DNA of 64,000 bases from positions 35,338 through 99,337 of the forward strand of contig NZ_CALPCP010000011.1 in the NCBI RefSeq assembly GCF_943192995.1, in the 5' to 3' direction. Positions 23,755 through 32,360 of the stretch are shown in pieces. A program made the translations under genes and the position numbers. The notes below the pieces were generated by a model. The model was given only the letters and a program-made list of their open reading frames with translations, was not told the DNA's origin and did not search any database. Origin of the DNA: Flintibacter muris (GTDB lineage: Bacteria; Bacillota; Clostridia; Oscillospirales; Oscillospiraceae). The first letter of the stretch is position 1; every line of letters begins with the position of its first letter.

Positions 23755-24450
23755 ATGAAGAAACTATTAGCCCTTATCCTTGCGGCGGCTCTGGCCCTCT
23801 CTCTGGTGGCCTGCGGCGGCGATAGCGGAGCAGGGGACACCAACACGCCCAGCACCGGGAACGGGGACACAACAAGCACAGACACGCCCAGCGGCGGCAT
23901 GACAAAAGAGGAAATGCTGGAGCAGGCAATAGAATGCGATACAATGACGATAAGTAGTGATACAACCAGCAATATTGTAAGAGCAACGCAAACATACTGC
24001 GAAAAAATACTTTTAATAACGGGACGAATAGGTGAAATAAGTGCTGACCACATTCAAATAGACCCAGATTCTATTACACGCTATAAAGTTTATCTTCCGG
24101 TAGAAGAAATTGCTAATTTAGAGGTTGGACAATATGTAACTATTGTTGGGCAGACAGGAGCAGAAATCAAAGAGGAACCAATGGGCCCCGGTATTCCACA
24201 AAATAAATATGTTTATGAAGTCAGCCCAGCTTATTTTGTAACAGACAGGTATGAGTATACTGGAACGCTGACAAGCAAAAATACGGATTTTCCAGGTGCA
24301 TGGAATGTTAAATTTCCTAATAGTTCTTATCAAAGACTGGTTTACTTTGATGAAAGTATAGATATAAATCAATACGAGGGGAAAGAAATTACATTTTCTG
24401 CAAAATATTATTATGAGAAAGAATATCATGATGCAGTTATTATAGAGTAG
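23755..24450 (+). CDS. Putative lipoprotein
   Basis: A 231-residue protein with a classic lipoprotein signal: MKKLL, a hydrophobic core and the lipobox L-V-A-C at ~17-20. A Gly/Ser/Thr/Asp linker follows, then an OB-like region with two repeated strand-rich segments (~70-135 and ~150-230; ITGRIGEIS, VTIVGQ, YTGTLTSK). It is thus anchored outside the membrane. The N-terminal coding part is GC-rich while the rest is AT-rich. The role is unknown. A truncated relative of its leader is at 41366-41494, also beside an XRE gene. Confidence 0.8.
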   Translation: MKKLLALILAAALALSLVACGGDSGAGDTNTPSTGNGDTTSTDTPSGGMTKEEMLEQAIECDTMTISSDTTSNIVRATQTYCEKILLITGRIGEISADHIQIDPDSITRYKVYLPVEEIANLEVGQYVTIVGQTGAEIKEEPMGPGIPQNKYVYEVSPAYFVTDRYEYTGTLTSKNTDFPGAWNVKFPNSSYQRLVYFDESIDINQYEGKEITFSAKYYYEKEYHDAVIIE

Positions 24451-24453
24451 TAT

Positions 24454-24486
24454 AAGGCGGCTAGTATTAACAATACTAGCCGCCTT
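24454..24486. terminator. Strong hairpin after the lipoprotein gene
   Basis: A perfect 15-bp stem (AAGGCGGCTAGTATT with its complement) has loop AAC. Only a weak T tract follows. Confidence 0.7.
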
Positions 24487-24582
24487 GCCTGTTCATATCT
24501 TCTTCACGAAAATTTAAGGAGATTTTTGTCGTTATTTCCTCTTCTGTGTGGTAGAATACCCTCTGAGAACGGAGGCGTTTTC

Positions 24583-25281
24583 ATGAACAGGCGGCAAAAG
24601 CTTATTATTCTCACCGCCGCTCTTCTGCTGCTGGCGGGGGGCGGATGGTTTTTGTACAGCAGCGGCTTTTTCCGGGCGGTCCGGTCCCTGGACGCACTGC
24701 GGGCCTATATCACAAACTTTACCCCATATTCCCATCTGCTGTTTTTTCTGGTGCAGTTTCTCTCGGTGGTATTCGCTCCCATCCCGAGCAATGTGATTGC
24801 CGCGGCGGGGGGGGTGCTGTTTGGAACCTGGCCCGCCTTTCTGCTTACCTTTGGGGCGGTGGTGACCGGCTCTCTGCTGACGTTCAGCCTGGCCCGGGCC
24901 TTGGGCCGGGACTTTGCCAGCCGGATTGTCAGCCAAAAGCTGTCGGAAAAATACCAGGACATTCTGCGGGCCAAGGCCCCCGTCTTTTTGACGTTGGCCT
25001 TTCTGTTCCCCTTTTTCCCTGACGATATGCTGTGCATTCTGGCCGGGCTCACCGCGCTGTCTTTCCGCCGGTTTGCCGCAATCGTGCTGCTGGCCAGGCC
25101 CTGGGGACTGCTTTTTGCCAGTGCCCTGGGGGGCTCCACCCTGGGCCTGTCCCCCTGGGTGATGGTCCCGATCGGGCTGGCGGGGGCGGCTGTGTTCCTG
25201 CTGGGGATGAAATATGGGGGCAAAGTGGAGGAATTTATCCTCAGCCGTTTAAAAGAGCGGAAAACGGGCAAAAATGAATAA
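24583..25281 (+). CDS. TVP38/TMEM64 family membrane protein
   Basis: A 232-residue protein with about six helices and the VTT/SNARE-associated core: F-A-P-I-P-S-N-V-I-A-A-A-G-G (~64-77) followed by G-x-x-x-T-F and the FLFPFFPDDMLC re-entrant segment (~145-156). Relatives (DedA superfamily) act in membrane lipid handling. GGAGG precedes ATG 24583. It is flanked by hairpin terminators, so it is probably monocistronic. Confidence 0.87.
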   Translation: MNRRQKLIILTAALLLLAGGGWFLYSSGFFRAVRSLDALRAYITNFTPYSHLLFFLVQFLSVVFAPIPSNVIAAAGGVLFGTWPAFLLTFGAVVTGSLLTFSLARALGRDFASRIVSQKLSEKYQDILRAKAPVFLTLAFLFPFFPDDMLCILAGLTALSFRRFAAIVLLARPWGLLFASALGGSTLGLSPWVMVPIGLAGAAVFLLGMKYGGKVEEFILSRLKERKTGKNE

Positions 25282-25285
25282 GAAA

Positions 25286-25318
25286 AAAATTTGGGGCCCC
25301 GCCCCAAATTTTCCTATT
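25286..25318 (+). terminator. Rho-independent terminator
   Basis: AAAATTTGGGGC pairs perfectly with GCCCCAAATTTT around CCC, just after the TVP38 gene. T-rich sequence follows. Confidence 0.8.
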
Positions 25319-25325
25319 TTCCCCC

Positions 25326-25382
25326 TTTACAAATTCCCTGGAGTATGATATAATACCGCCGTAATAAGAATTAATATTATTA
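25326..25382 (+). promoter_or_regulatory. Promoter and Per-box-like operator of the perR operon
   Basis: TTTACA (25326-25331), 17 bp and TATAAT (25349-25354) form the promoter. Directly downstream, TAATAAGAATTAATATTATTA (25362-25382) is an AT-rich dyad of the Fur/PerR type. Autorepression relieved by peroxide is the expected control. Confidence 0.7.
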
Positions 25383-25395
25383 AGGAGGGCCGCTC

Positions 25396-25818
25396 ATGGA
25401 ACGCACCGTTCGCTACAGCAAAAAACGGGAGGCGATCCTGAACGCCATCCAGGGGACAAGCTGTCACCCCTCCGCCGAGTGGGTGTATCAGCAGCTCAAG
25501 CCCCTTCATCCCGACCTCAGCCTGGGAACGGTCTACCGCAATCTGGCTTTCTTTCAAAAGCAGGGCCTGATCCGGAGCGTGGGGGTGGTTCAGGGACAGG
25601 AGCGGTTCGACGGTATCGTTGCCCCCCACAGTCACTTTGTTTGCAATAGCTGCGGCTCTGTTCTGGACCTGCCGGATGTCCGTCCGGAGACCGGCCTGGA
25701 GCAGTCCGTCAGCTCGCAATACGGGTTCGTAGTGGAACGCTGCGAACTCACATTCTATGGTCTATGTCCCAGCTGTCTGCATCAAAACCAAAATTTTAAG
25801 GAGGAAACATTATCATGA
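25396..25818 (+). CDS. perR: Fur-family peroxide regulator (PerR-like)
   Basis: A 140-residue metalloregulator. The N-terminal winged helix has S-L-G-T-V-Y-R-N-L at ~43-51. The C-terminal part carries metal ligands in [12 protein letters not shown] (~75-86) and the second structural zinc pair C-P-S-C near 133. The context (reverse rubrerythrin and rubredoxin in the same operon, Per-like box upstream) favours PerR over Fur or Zur. The stop overlaps the next start (ATGA). Confidence 0.85.
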   Translation: MERTVRYSKKREAILNAIQGTSCHPSAEWVYQQLKPLHPDLSLGTVYRNLAFFQKQGLIRSVGVVQGQERFDGIVAPHSHFVCNSCGSVLDLPDVRPETGLEQSVSSQYGFVVERCELTFYGLCPSCLHQNQNFKEETLS

Positions 25819-26357
25819 AAAAGTTCGTTTGCAGCGTATGCGGTTATGTCTACGAGGGTGACGCGGCCCCCGAAAAGTGCCCCCAGTGCGGCGTTGGCCC
25901 GGAGAAGTTTGTGGAGCAGAAGGGCGAGATGTCCTGGGCCGCTGAGCACATTGTGGGCGTAGCTCAGGGCGTTGACCCCGAGATCCTGGAGGGCCTGCGC
26001 GCTAACTTCCAGGGCGAGTGCACCGAGGTCGGCATGTACCTGGCTATGGCTCGGGTAGCCCACCGTGAGGGCTATCCCGAGATCGGCCTGTACTGGGAGA
26101 AGGCCGCCTGGGAAGAGGCTGAGCACGCTGCCAAGTTCGCCGAGCTGCTGGGCGAGGTGGTCACCGACTCCACCAAGAAGAACCTGGAGATGCGCGTCGA
26201 GGCCGAGAACGGCGCCACCGCTGGCAAGGTCGCCATCGCCAAGAAGGCCAAGGAGCTGAATCTGGACGCCATCCATGACACCGTCCACGAGATGGCTCGC
26301 GACGAAGCCCGCCATGGCCGTGCCTTCAAGGGCCTGCTGGAGCGTTACTTCGGCTGA
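25815..26357 (+). CDS. Reverse rubrerythrin (NADH-linked peroxidase)
   Basis: A 180-residue protein with an N-terminal rubredoxin domain (C-S-V-C-G-Y at 6-11 and C-P-Q-C-G at ~23-27), then a four-helix diiron domain with E-x-x-H motifs (EAEHAAKF ~96, DEARHGRAF ~165). The rubredoxin-first order is that of clostridial reverse rubrerythrin, a PerR-controlled peroxide and oxygen scavenger in the cytoplasm. It is translationally coupled to perR and followed by rubredoxin, its probable electron donor. Codon use is very biased, pointing to high expression. Confidence 0.92.
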   Translation: MKKFVCSVCGYVYEGDAAPEKCPQCGVGPEKFVEQKGEMSWAAEHIVGVAQGVDPEILEGLRANFQGECTEVGMYLAMARVAHREGYPEIGLYWEKAAWEEAEHAAKFAELLGEVVTDSTKKNLEMRVEAENGATAGKVAIAKKAKELNLDAIHDTVHEMARDEARHGRAFKGLLERYFG

Positions 26358-26375
26358 TTCAGGGAGGAATTTCTA

Positions 26376-26531
26376 ATGGATAAGTATGTCTGCCCCTGCG
26401 GCTACGTCTATGACCCCGCCGTCGGCGACCCGGACAACGGCATCGCCCCCGGCACCCCCTGGGACCAGGTCCCCGACAGCTGGGTCTGCCCCACCTGCGG
26501 ACTGGGCAAGGACGTTTTTGAGAAGGAATAA
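26376..26531 (+). CDS. Rubredoxin with a shortened first cysteine loop
   Basis: A 51-residue one-iron electron carrier. The second ligand pair is normal (W-V-C-P-T-C-G). The first reads Y-V-C-P-C-G-Y, with one residue between the cysteines instead of two. The rest ([16 protein letters not shown]) is canonical. GGAGG lies before ATG 26376. It is third in the perR-rubrerythrin operon and presumably feeds electrons to rubrerythrin. The one-residue loss should distort the FeS4 site, so either the site tolerates it or the protein is impaired. Confidence 0.9.
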   Translation: MDKYVCPCGYVYDPAVGDPDNGIAPGTPWDQVPDSWVCPTCGLGKDVFEKE

Positions 26532-26558
26532 AACGTATCCGCAAGAGAGTGTTTTTCG

Positions 26559-26591
26559 GAGAGGAACGAGGAAACTTGTTCCTCTCTTTTT
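26559..26591 (+). terminator. Terminator of the perR operon
   Basis: GAGAGGAAC (26559-26567) pairs with GTTCCTCTC (26578-26586), followed by five T. Confidence 0.85.
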
Positions 26592-26918
26592 GTCGCCGCT
26601 TATCCCGTTTTCATATCCCCTATGTGGCATATTTGTGTCATGGGAATGTCCTATAAATTGTGATATCGTTAAAAGTGTCATCAACTATTGTGTCACGAGC
26701 TTTTTGTTGTAAAATATTATAATTATGTTAGCTTTATCTGGTTATCCCCCCTTTTTCTATATTATTTTGAATTTCCTTGTTTTTATCAAGCAGCTATGCA
26801 CCTCCTTTATATTGCCCTGTTTCTTTTGTGCAATCAATATCAAGAATGAGGAAGTAATACAGATTGCCAAGGGAAAGAGCGTTTTGATAAACTTGTAAAA
26901 CTTGGGTCATATATTGGG
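26592..26918. other. AT-rich gap at the left edge of the mobile-element region
   Basis: No gene was found. A short tandem repeat TTGGGTCATAT occurs twice at 26901-26923, next to the end of the helicase remnant. GC content drops sharply here, so this is the probable left boundary of the inserted DNA. Confidence 0.4.
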
Positions 26919-28223
26919 TCATATACAAACATCTTCTGGAATATCCTCAATTCTGTCCTCTTGACTTGATTCAACAGGGATTGGAATGATTCTATATTCT
27001 GATTCTCGCCCTCTTTTTTTATCAGCTTTTGTAACTTCGTCTGCTATATAGCCGCCCTTCTTAAAAAGTGAATTCGCTTGCTTCATATCTTGATAATCAT
27101 CAATTTCTTTTTTGAGGAGAACATTTATGTCTTTCAATATATTATCTCTTTCTTCTTTTGAAATTACTTTTTCAAGTAATTCATCATGCTCTTCAAAGTA
27201 CTTCTTTATGACCCTAACTATGATTTCTTCATCGGAAGGCGTTTTTTCGGCTAACCTTACTGTAGAATAGGGAAACCAGTCTTTAAAGTTTTCATTGCCA
27301 GGGGGTGATACTATTTCTCCCTTAACGATTTTATTGTCATACCAATAATCAATCCAATTTATCAGCATATATTTTTCTTTTATTGCCAAATCTTCTCCTT
27401 CCATTTTTCCATCAAAAAAGATAAATTTTTGCCGAAAGAAGTCAAATCTAATATAGGGAAAGCTTTCTTCTATTCTAGCTATAACGTCCTTCTTTGTAGG
27501 CTTTTCGGTTTTACTGATAAAATCTTTGTATTTGTCTGTAACATGTTGAAGTGATTCATTAGAAAAATAACGTTCCCATTTTAATATATCTTTTTTATAG
27601 ACCCTAGACAATTCACACATAACATTCAATTCATCCAGGCCCTTACGAACACGTCCGGCCATTTGAACAAGTTCTGCTCTCTGTGAGCTCTCAGCAAACA
27701 TGATTTTTATATCGTCATTCTGAATATTAATGCCCTCTTTGCACTTGGTAGTTGTAAGAAAGATTTTAACATCATCTGGTAGTAATTCCTCTGTCTTTAG
27801 GCGTTCTTCAATCATTTCTCTCTTACTTAACATATAATCAGAAAATTCTTTCTTTTTCTCGTTGCTAGTAAAAGCTACTCCGATATCACCCTCTGTAATT
27901 CCTTTCTTGTTTAAATCCTTAATTAACTGTAGGATATTTGTTATACTACTAGCAAAATATATAACTTTCCTGTTCTTCTTGTGATATTTTTTAATTACTC
28001 TTGCTGCCTCTTCCGTTTTGCTTTCTTGTCTGACAATAACCTTTTTAGGTTCCACATGATTACATAGGTCAAAGTAATCAGCAAAATGAAAGTATGTTTG
28101 TTTTTTTACCTTTTTTAGTAGGAGATTGTTTAGCGGTTCAGGTGTTCCAGACATAAGAGGAACACCCGGTCTACCACTAATGATAATGATTGTTTTATAA
28201 TAGTTTGCACCTTTGTTTTTCAT
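26919..28223 (-). pseudogene. C-terminal part of a superfamily 2 helicase
   Basis: 434 codons, very AT-rich. Visible motifs are S-G-T-P-E-P (motif III-like, residue ~25), K-V-I-Y-F-A-S-S (IV, ~86), I-F-L-T-T-T-K-C-K-E-G-I-N-I-Q (V, ~154) and Q-M-A-G-R-V-R-K-G (VI, ~187). The Walker A and DExD box that should precede motif III are absent, so the 5' third or more is missing. Mobile elements often carry such helicases. The C-terminal ~240 residues are not recognised. It is probably non-functional as a helicase. Confidence 0.75.
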
Positions 28224-28257
28224 GTTTATAGCCTTCTTCTTGTAGTAGGATGAAATT

Positions 28258-28310
28258 ATAAAACCTCCTGGCCTAAGTCGTTGTCATTGGACCAGGCCAG
28301 GAGGTTTTAT
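28258..28310. terminator. Bidirectional terminator-like inverted repeat
   Basis: A perfect 17-bp stem (ATAAAACCTCCTGGCCT with its complement) has a 19-base loop. A/T runs at both bases allow termination in either direction. Confidence 0.7.
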
Positions 28311-28369
28311 GTATGGGGGTTGAATGTTGATATTCAAAATACTTTGGAGGTACTATATAGAGATATTCT

Positions 28370-28545
28370 TCTTATCCTTATTCCTCCCTCCTCTCCTCTT
28401 TCCTCTTTTTTCTAATTCTGCTAATTCTTTTCTTATATCCCTCCTCTCCTTTTTCTTTTTCTTTCTAACTTTGCTATTTTTCTTCTTATCTCCTCTATTT
28501 CTTTAGCACTCTTTCTCTAATTTCTTCTAATTCCTTTTCTAGGCT
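28370..28545. other. Pyrimidine-rich tract (purine-rich on the minus strand)
   Basis: The plus strand is almost only C and T for about 175 bases. Read on the minus strand, it encodes Lys/Glu/Arg-rich heptad-like stretches (KELEEIRERV, IEEIRRKIAKLE, RKELAELEK). These lie in different frames separated by stops, as if a coiled-coil gene had decayed by frameshifts. No intact gene is present. Confidence 0.55.
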
Positions 28546-28549
28546 CTGT

Positions 28550-28945
28550 TCACATATCCAGTACAGCGGCTTCATCGGCTGCAACCGCTTTGCCATGCGC
28601 CCGGATTTCACTCAGCACCAAGTTTTTCAAGCTGATCTCAAAAATCCGGTGCCAGGAGCAGATGCTGTGTCCGGTAGTGGCAAACCGGGAGCAAAAATAA
28701 GAAGTATAGTGCTTGACAGTTCCGTTTTTCCGGCGCTGTGTTTCGCGGGCGGCAACCAGAGGATGCCCGCAGTCCGCACAAACCAGCTTTCCGGTAAACA
28801 GAGATGCTTGGGGCGGCGTATTGTTAGCGGAAATCTGTTTCGCCGCCTGATTGATTTTCTGGACAGCCTCCCACAGCTCCGGCCCGATAATTGCCTCGTG
28901 CGCACCCTCATGGGAAATCCATTCCGATTCCGGTTTCCTTATTGC
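28550..28945 (-). pseudogene. Internal fragment of a large serine recombinase
   Basis: An open minus-strand frame without a start encodes the recombinase linker (E-W-I-S-H-E-G-A-H-E-A-I-I) and the zinc-ribbon core L-V-C-A-D-C-G-H-P-L, followed by F-C-S-R-F and C-S-W-H-R-I. It stops at 28550. The catalytic and DNA-binding parts before it are gone. It lies directly after the ABC permease stop. Confidence 0.7.
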
Positions 28946-28950
28946 TCACC

Positions 28951-29598
28951 TCACATTTCTTTGTTTTCCATAATCCGAATGGAGAACCAGATCGACACAG
29001 CGTACATGACAACAACCAATACAAGCACAAGACCGATCAGCAGCACCGGGGAACTTACAACCGTAGTCACAATGGGATTGTCTGCGGGCATCTTGGGCAG
29101 GAAAAACAAGGTCGCCAAAAATCCAGCCACAGGAATATACATGAACACACGGCCTTTGATGGCTCCATATTTGTAATAGCCCGGAATTTGAAATACGGTA
29201 TAAAGGGCAAACAGGAACAAACCGCCGATAGCCGCACTAATCATATCAAATGCTCCAACACTTTCACCCATTGCCCGCAGCACAATCGGCTGTGTGATAA
29301 GAGAAACCACCAGAGCCATCGCGCCCAGCGCAAGAACAAAGAGATACCTGCCTGTTACCATTTCGCTTTTCTTAATGGGCAAAATCCCATACAAACGCTC
29401 CATGCTGTTTTTTTCTGTTACCGAGAAGGTGTAGCCTGTGGTCATGGCGATAAAGCACATGGCAAAGGAAACGCCGGTCAGGATGGAACGGTTAATGGCC
29501 GCAAAAGCGATAGGAAGAAGCATGGTAAACCCGATCACCTTGATATAGGGCTTTACCAGCGAAAAGTCCAATTTTGTTGCTTTTAATGTATTACTCAT
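28951..29598 (-). CDS. ABC-2 type transporter permease
   Basis: A 215-residue membrane protein with six hydrophobic helices and a cytoplasmic NSMERLYGILPIKKSEMVTGRYLF region (~65-88) typical of ABC-2 permeases of the YtrC/BcrB type. The start at 29598 overlaps the ATPase stop by eight bases and has AAAGGTG upstream. With the ATPase and GntR regulator it forms a compact three-gene operon. The substrate is unknown; such systems often give resistance to cell-wall-active peptides. Confidence 0.85.
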   Translation of the reverse strand: MSNTLKATKLDFSLVKPYIKVIGFTMLLPIAFAAINRSILTGVSFAMCFIAMTTGYTFSVTEKNSMERLYGILPIKKSEMVTGRYLFVLALGAMALVVSLITQPIVLRAMGESVGAFDMISAAIGGLFLFALYTVFQIPGYYKYGAIKGRVFMYIPVAGFLATLFFLPKMPADNPIVTTVVSSPVLLIGLVLVLVVVMYAVSIWFSIRIMENKEM

Positions 29599-30451
29599 AA
29601 TCGTCACCTTTCTTGCTCGTGAATACAACGATTTCATCAATAGTCGCCGGTTCAATGCTCAAAGAGGAAAAAGCGCCCGTATCCTCGGTCTTGACCAGAG
29701 CCTCAAAGCCTGTGGGAAATGTACGGACACCGACCGCTTTTTCTCTCAGATCAGGAGTAAGCTCTTCTGTTCCTCCCTTGACAATGCGGAACATATCGAC
29801 AAATTCATCCTTGCTGCCGCTGAAAAACAATTCTCCATAGCTGATATAAGTGATATAGTCAGCAGCGCGTTCCAGATCGCCGGTGATATGGGTAGAGAAC
29901 AGTACACTGTGTTCTCCATCCTCAATATACTCCGAGAGAATTTGCAGCAGTTCATCTCTGGAAACCGGATCGAGGCCGCTGGTGGGTTCGTCCAGGATCA
30001 GCAGCTTTGCGTCGTAAGAGAACGCACAGGCCAGCATCAACTTCATCTGCATCCCCTTTGAGAGTTCTTTCACTTTCTTGGTGGGAGCGATGTGAAACTT
30101 CCGCAGCATCTCCGCAAACCGTTCCGACTTCCAGTTGGGATAGAAAACGGAGATAGATTTTTCTACCTGTGTTACCTGCCAATCATCGCTGAAATAGTTG
30201 GTATCAAATACAACACCAAGTTCCGATTTTGCTTTCTGCTCGTCAGCGATATTATCCAGCCCCATGATTTTGATTTCGCCGCCGTTGCGCTTGAGCATAT
30301 TCAGAATGAGTTTGATGGTGGTTGTCTTGCCGGAGCCGTTTGGCCCGATCAGCCCCATAATATATCCTTTCGGCAAGGTGAAGCTGATATTGTGAAGCTG
30401 GAAACTGTCAAAGGATTTCGACAGGTTTTTCACCTCTAAATAGTTAGTCAT
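29591..30451 (-). CDS. ABC transporter ATP-binding protein
   Basis: A 286-residue ATPase. The Walker A G-P-N-G-S-G-K-T-T is at ~37-45. The signature is L-S-K-G-M-Q (~134-139) in place of LSGGQ, as is common in the YtrB/BcrA group. Walker B L-L-I-L-D-E-P-T-S-G is at ~154-163, followed by the switch His in S-T-H-I. A C-terminal domain of ~80 residues follows. The start overlaps the GntR stop and the stop overlaps the permease start, so the three proteins are translationally coupled. Confidence 0.92.
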   Translation of the reverse strand: MTNYLEVKNLSKSFDSFQLHNISFTLPKGYIMGLIGPNGSGKTTTIKLILNMLKRNGGEIKIMGLDNIADEQKAKSELGVVFDTNYFSDDWQVTQVEKSISVFYPNWKSERFAEMLRKFHIAPTKKVKELSKGMQMKLMLACAFSYDAKLLILDEPTSGLDPVSRDELLQILSEYIEDGEHSVLFSTHITGDLERAADYITYISYGELFFSGSKDEFVDMFRIVKGGTEELTPDLREKAVGVRTFPTGFEALVKTEDTGAFSSLSIEPATIDEIVVFTSKKGDDYE

Positions 30452-30827
30452 CTTTATTCGCCTCCAATAAAATATCTAAAAGACGGTGCAGTTCTTCGTT
30501 TGGAAGATCTGCGATTCTTGCCGCCTTGATTGCATCGGTCAACCCATTTTCCACTTTACAAATAAGCTGCTCTCTCATCAGTTCAGAGCCACGGCCCATG
30601 ACAAAGCAGCCGCGCCCCTGAACATTTTTGACGAATCCCTCTTGCTCTAATTCTGTGTAGGCCCGTGTAACCGTTAGAACGCTGATTTTCAAATCTTTTG
30701 CCAGCGTTCTGAGAGAAGGTAAGGCTTCGTCCTCTTTCAGTTCTCCAGATAGGATCGCCGCCTTGACCTGCTGCTTAATTTGCTCATAGATGGGTATGCC
30801 TGATACATTTGAAATAATTAGTTTCAA
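30444..30827 (-). CDS. GntR family (YtrA-like) repressor
   Basis: A 127-residue regulator. The winged helix covers residues ~10-75 (I-P-I-Y-E-Q-I, LPSLRTLAKDLKISVLTVTR), followed by a short two-helix dimerisation tail as in YtrA. It is the first gene of the operon. A 30-bp palindrome with a -10-like sequence lies just upstream (30855-30884), so autoregulation of the whole operon is likely. Confidence 0.88.
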   Translation of the reverse strand: MKLIISNVSGIPIYEQIKQQVKAAILSGELKEDEALPSLRTLAKDLKISVLTVTRAYTELEQEGFVKNVQGRGCFVMGRGSELMREQLICKVENGLTDAIKAARIADLPNEELHRLLDILLEANKDD

Positions 30828-30854
30828 TCCATCTCACCTTCTTGCTGTTTTAAC

Positions 30855-30884
30855 TGTTATACTATTATACATAACACTATAACA
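30855..30884 (-). promoter_or_regulatory. Operator of the GntR-ABC operon
   Basis: A 30-bp near-palindrome has half-sites TGTTATACTATTATA and TGTTATAGTGTTATG (12 of 15 positions agree). The minus strand reads TATAAT inside it, so the site covers the promoter. Confidence 0.65.
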
Positions 30885-31039
30885 CAAAACAAATGAAAAG
30901 ACAATACGATTCAAAAAAGTTTACAAATAGCAAAAACTGGTCGGCATCGGAATCTATGATTAAGATAGGTTTCATACGACAAATCCTCCCTTATACCGTA
31001 ATCCTAAAGGGGAAATGTTGCAGAAATGTCCTGAAAACA

Positions 31040-31077
31040 AAAAAATTGGCCGGAACAGAAATTTTCTGTCCCGGCCA
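31040..31077 (-). terminator. Minus-strand terminator after the FtsX fragment
   Basis: TGGCCGG-ACAGAAA pairs with TTTCTGT-CCGGCCA with one mismatch. The minus strand then continues into a run of T. Confidence 0.7.
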
Positions 31078-31084
31078 GCGGTTG

Positions 31085-31896
31085 TTATTCCACAAGCCGC
31101 ATCTGCTCAATGAGAGAATTTTGCTCCTGCTTGCGGATGGTGCAGATGGAAAGTAGCAGTTCCAGCACCACCAGGACGCCGATATACAGCAGCATTGATC
31201 CAACGGGGAACTGATAAGGCATTACCTGTCCCATCATCGCTTCACCCATCCAGCGGCAAATCCCAATCGCCACGGGGGTTCCTGCCACCAGTGCGATCAC
31301 GGCGCTGAACAGAACATAGAACATCCCTTCCGCTGTCAGCACCTGATAAAGCTGCCGTTTGGTCATGCCCACGGAGCGCATCATACAGAGTTCCCGGCGG
31401 CGGGAAAGTTGGTTCGAGAGGGTCATGTTGACCAGATTGACCACGCCAAAGAGGAAAATCATCCAGGATAACCCCTGAAGCCCGCCAAAAATCACAGCCT
31501 GCTGTAAGGTCAAAAAGTCCAGTTCCTCGGCATAGGTATAAAGCCCCATGCCGGAAGGCGCATTGGTAGCGACAGATTCCAATGCTGCTGTCACAGAATC
31601 CTCTTTGTTAGGGTCTGCGGAGATCACCCAGGTATAATCAAAGTTCTCCACGCTGGAAATCATTTCTCTGGCAAGCCCTTCTGTAATCATAACGGCGGCG
31701 GAGTCCAGGGCATAGGTTCCGTTGCTTGAGCCGGGCTTGCCATAGGTTCCTACCATTGTGACGGTCATGGTATCTTCTTCCGTTTCCAGCTCGATTTCTT
31801 CCCCTAATTGAATGAAGTTGTTGGAATCCGGATTATTGGCATAGGCGTCTGCTATGAGAATTTCCCGGTCGTTCTCCGGCATCCGCCCGGAAGTCA
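31085..31896 (-). pseudogene. C-terminal part of an FtsX-like ABC permease
   Basis: About 270 codons remain: part of the extracytoplasmic domain, then the FtsX module with three membrane helices. S-R-R-R-E-L-C-M-M-R-S-V-G-M-T-K at ~160-175 is the usual coupling region. The N-terminal helix and first half of the MacB-like domain are missing. The frame is open across the junction near 31896, where it meets the end of a sigma-factor-like fragment, so two genes were joined by deletion. No start codon with a ribosome site is available. Confidence 0.75.
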
Positions 31897-32223
31897 GGTG
31901 CTGAGCCGCCGGTACAGCAGTTCATCCTCCAGGGAGGACAGCCAGCCAAACCGCCGGGAATCCACATCGCCGGTGTCCCAGGTGCAGGACAGGGATTCAA
32001 ATTTTCGGAACAGGCAGGACTGCTCGCTCTCGTCCTCACACTGTTCGCCGGGAAGGGCCTGTACGCGGTTTAGATAGGCCCGCTGGCTGCAAAACCAGGT
32101 CCAGTCATATTCCTTCATCGCCGCGATCTGCCTATCGTCCATACCGGCTGCACGGTATTCCTGTTCCAGCCGGGTCCATTCTGTATCAAACTTCCTTTTT
32201 TCGTATCCATAGTGAAATCCCAT
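31894..32223 (-). pseudogene. Truncated sigma-70-like protein of an integrative element
   Basis: 109 codons from ATG 32223. The start MGFHYGYEKRKFD and the later FGWLSSLEDELLYRRL resemble small sigma-factor-like proteins of conjugative elements. Those continue with a C-terminal helix-turn-helix. That part is lost here: the frame stops three codons after the LEDELLYRRL segment, where the FtsX fragment begins. Assignment rests on remembered similarity, so it is moderate. Confidence 0.55.
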
Positions 32224-32331
32224 AGTTTTCCTCCATTTCGATTCAGGCGTGGTTGACGGGTGAATCGAATGGAGGCGGGGACCGGCAGCGGTACACATCG
32301 GGAGGTTTCCCTAAAAATCGACAATAAGAAA

Positions 32332-32360
32332 CGCCAGTTTCTCGCAATGAGAAACTGGCG
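32332..32360. terminator. Hairpin upstream of the sigma-like fragment
   Basis: CGCCAGTTTCTC pairs perfectly with GAGAAACTGGCG around GCAAT. On the minus strand TTTCTTA follows. Confidence 0.55.
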
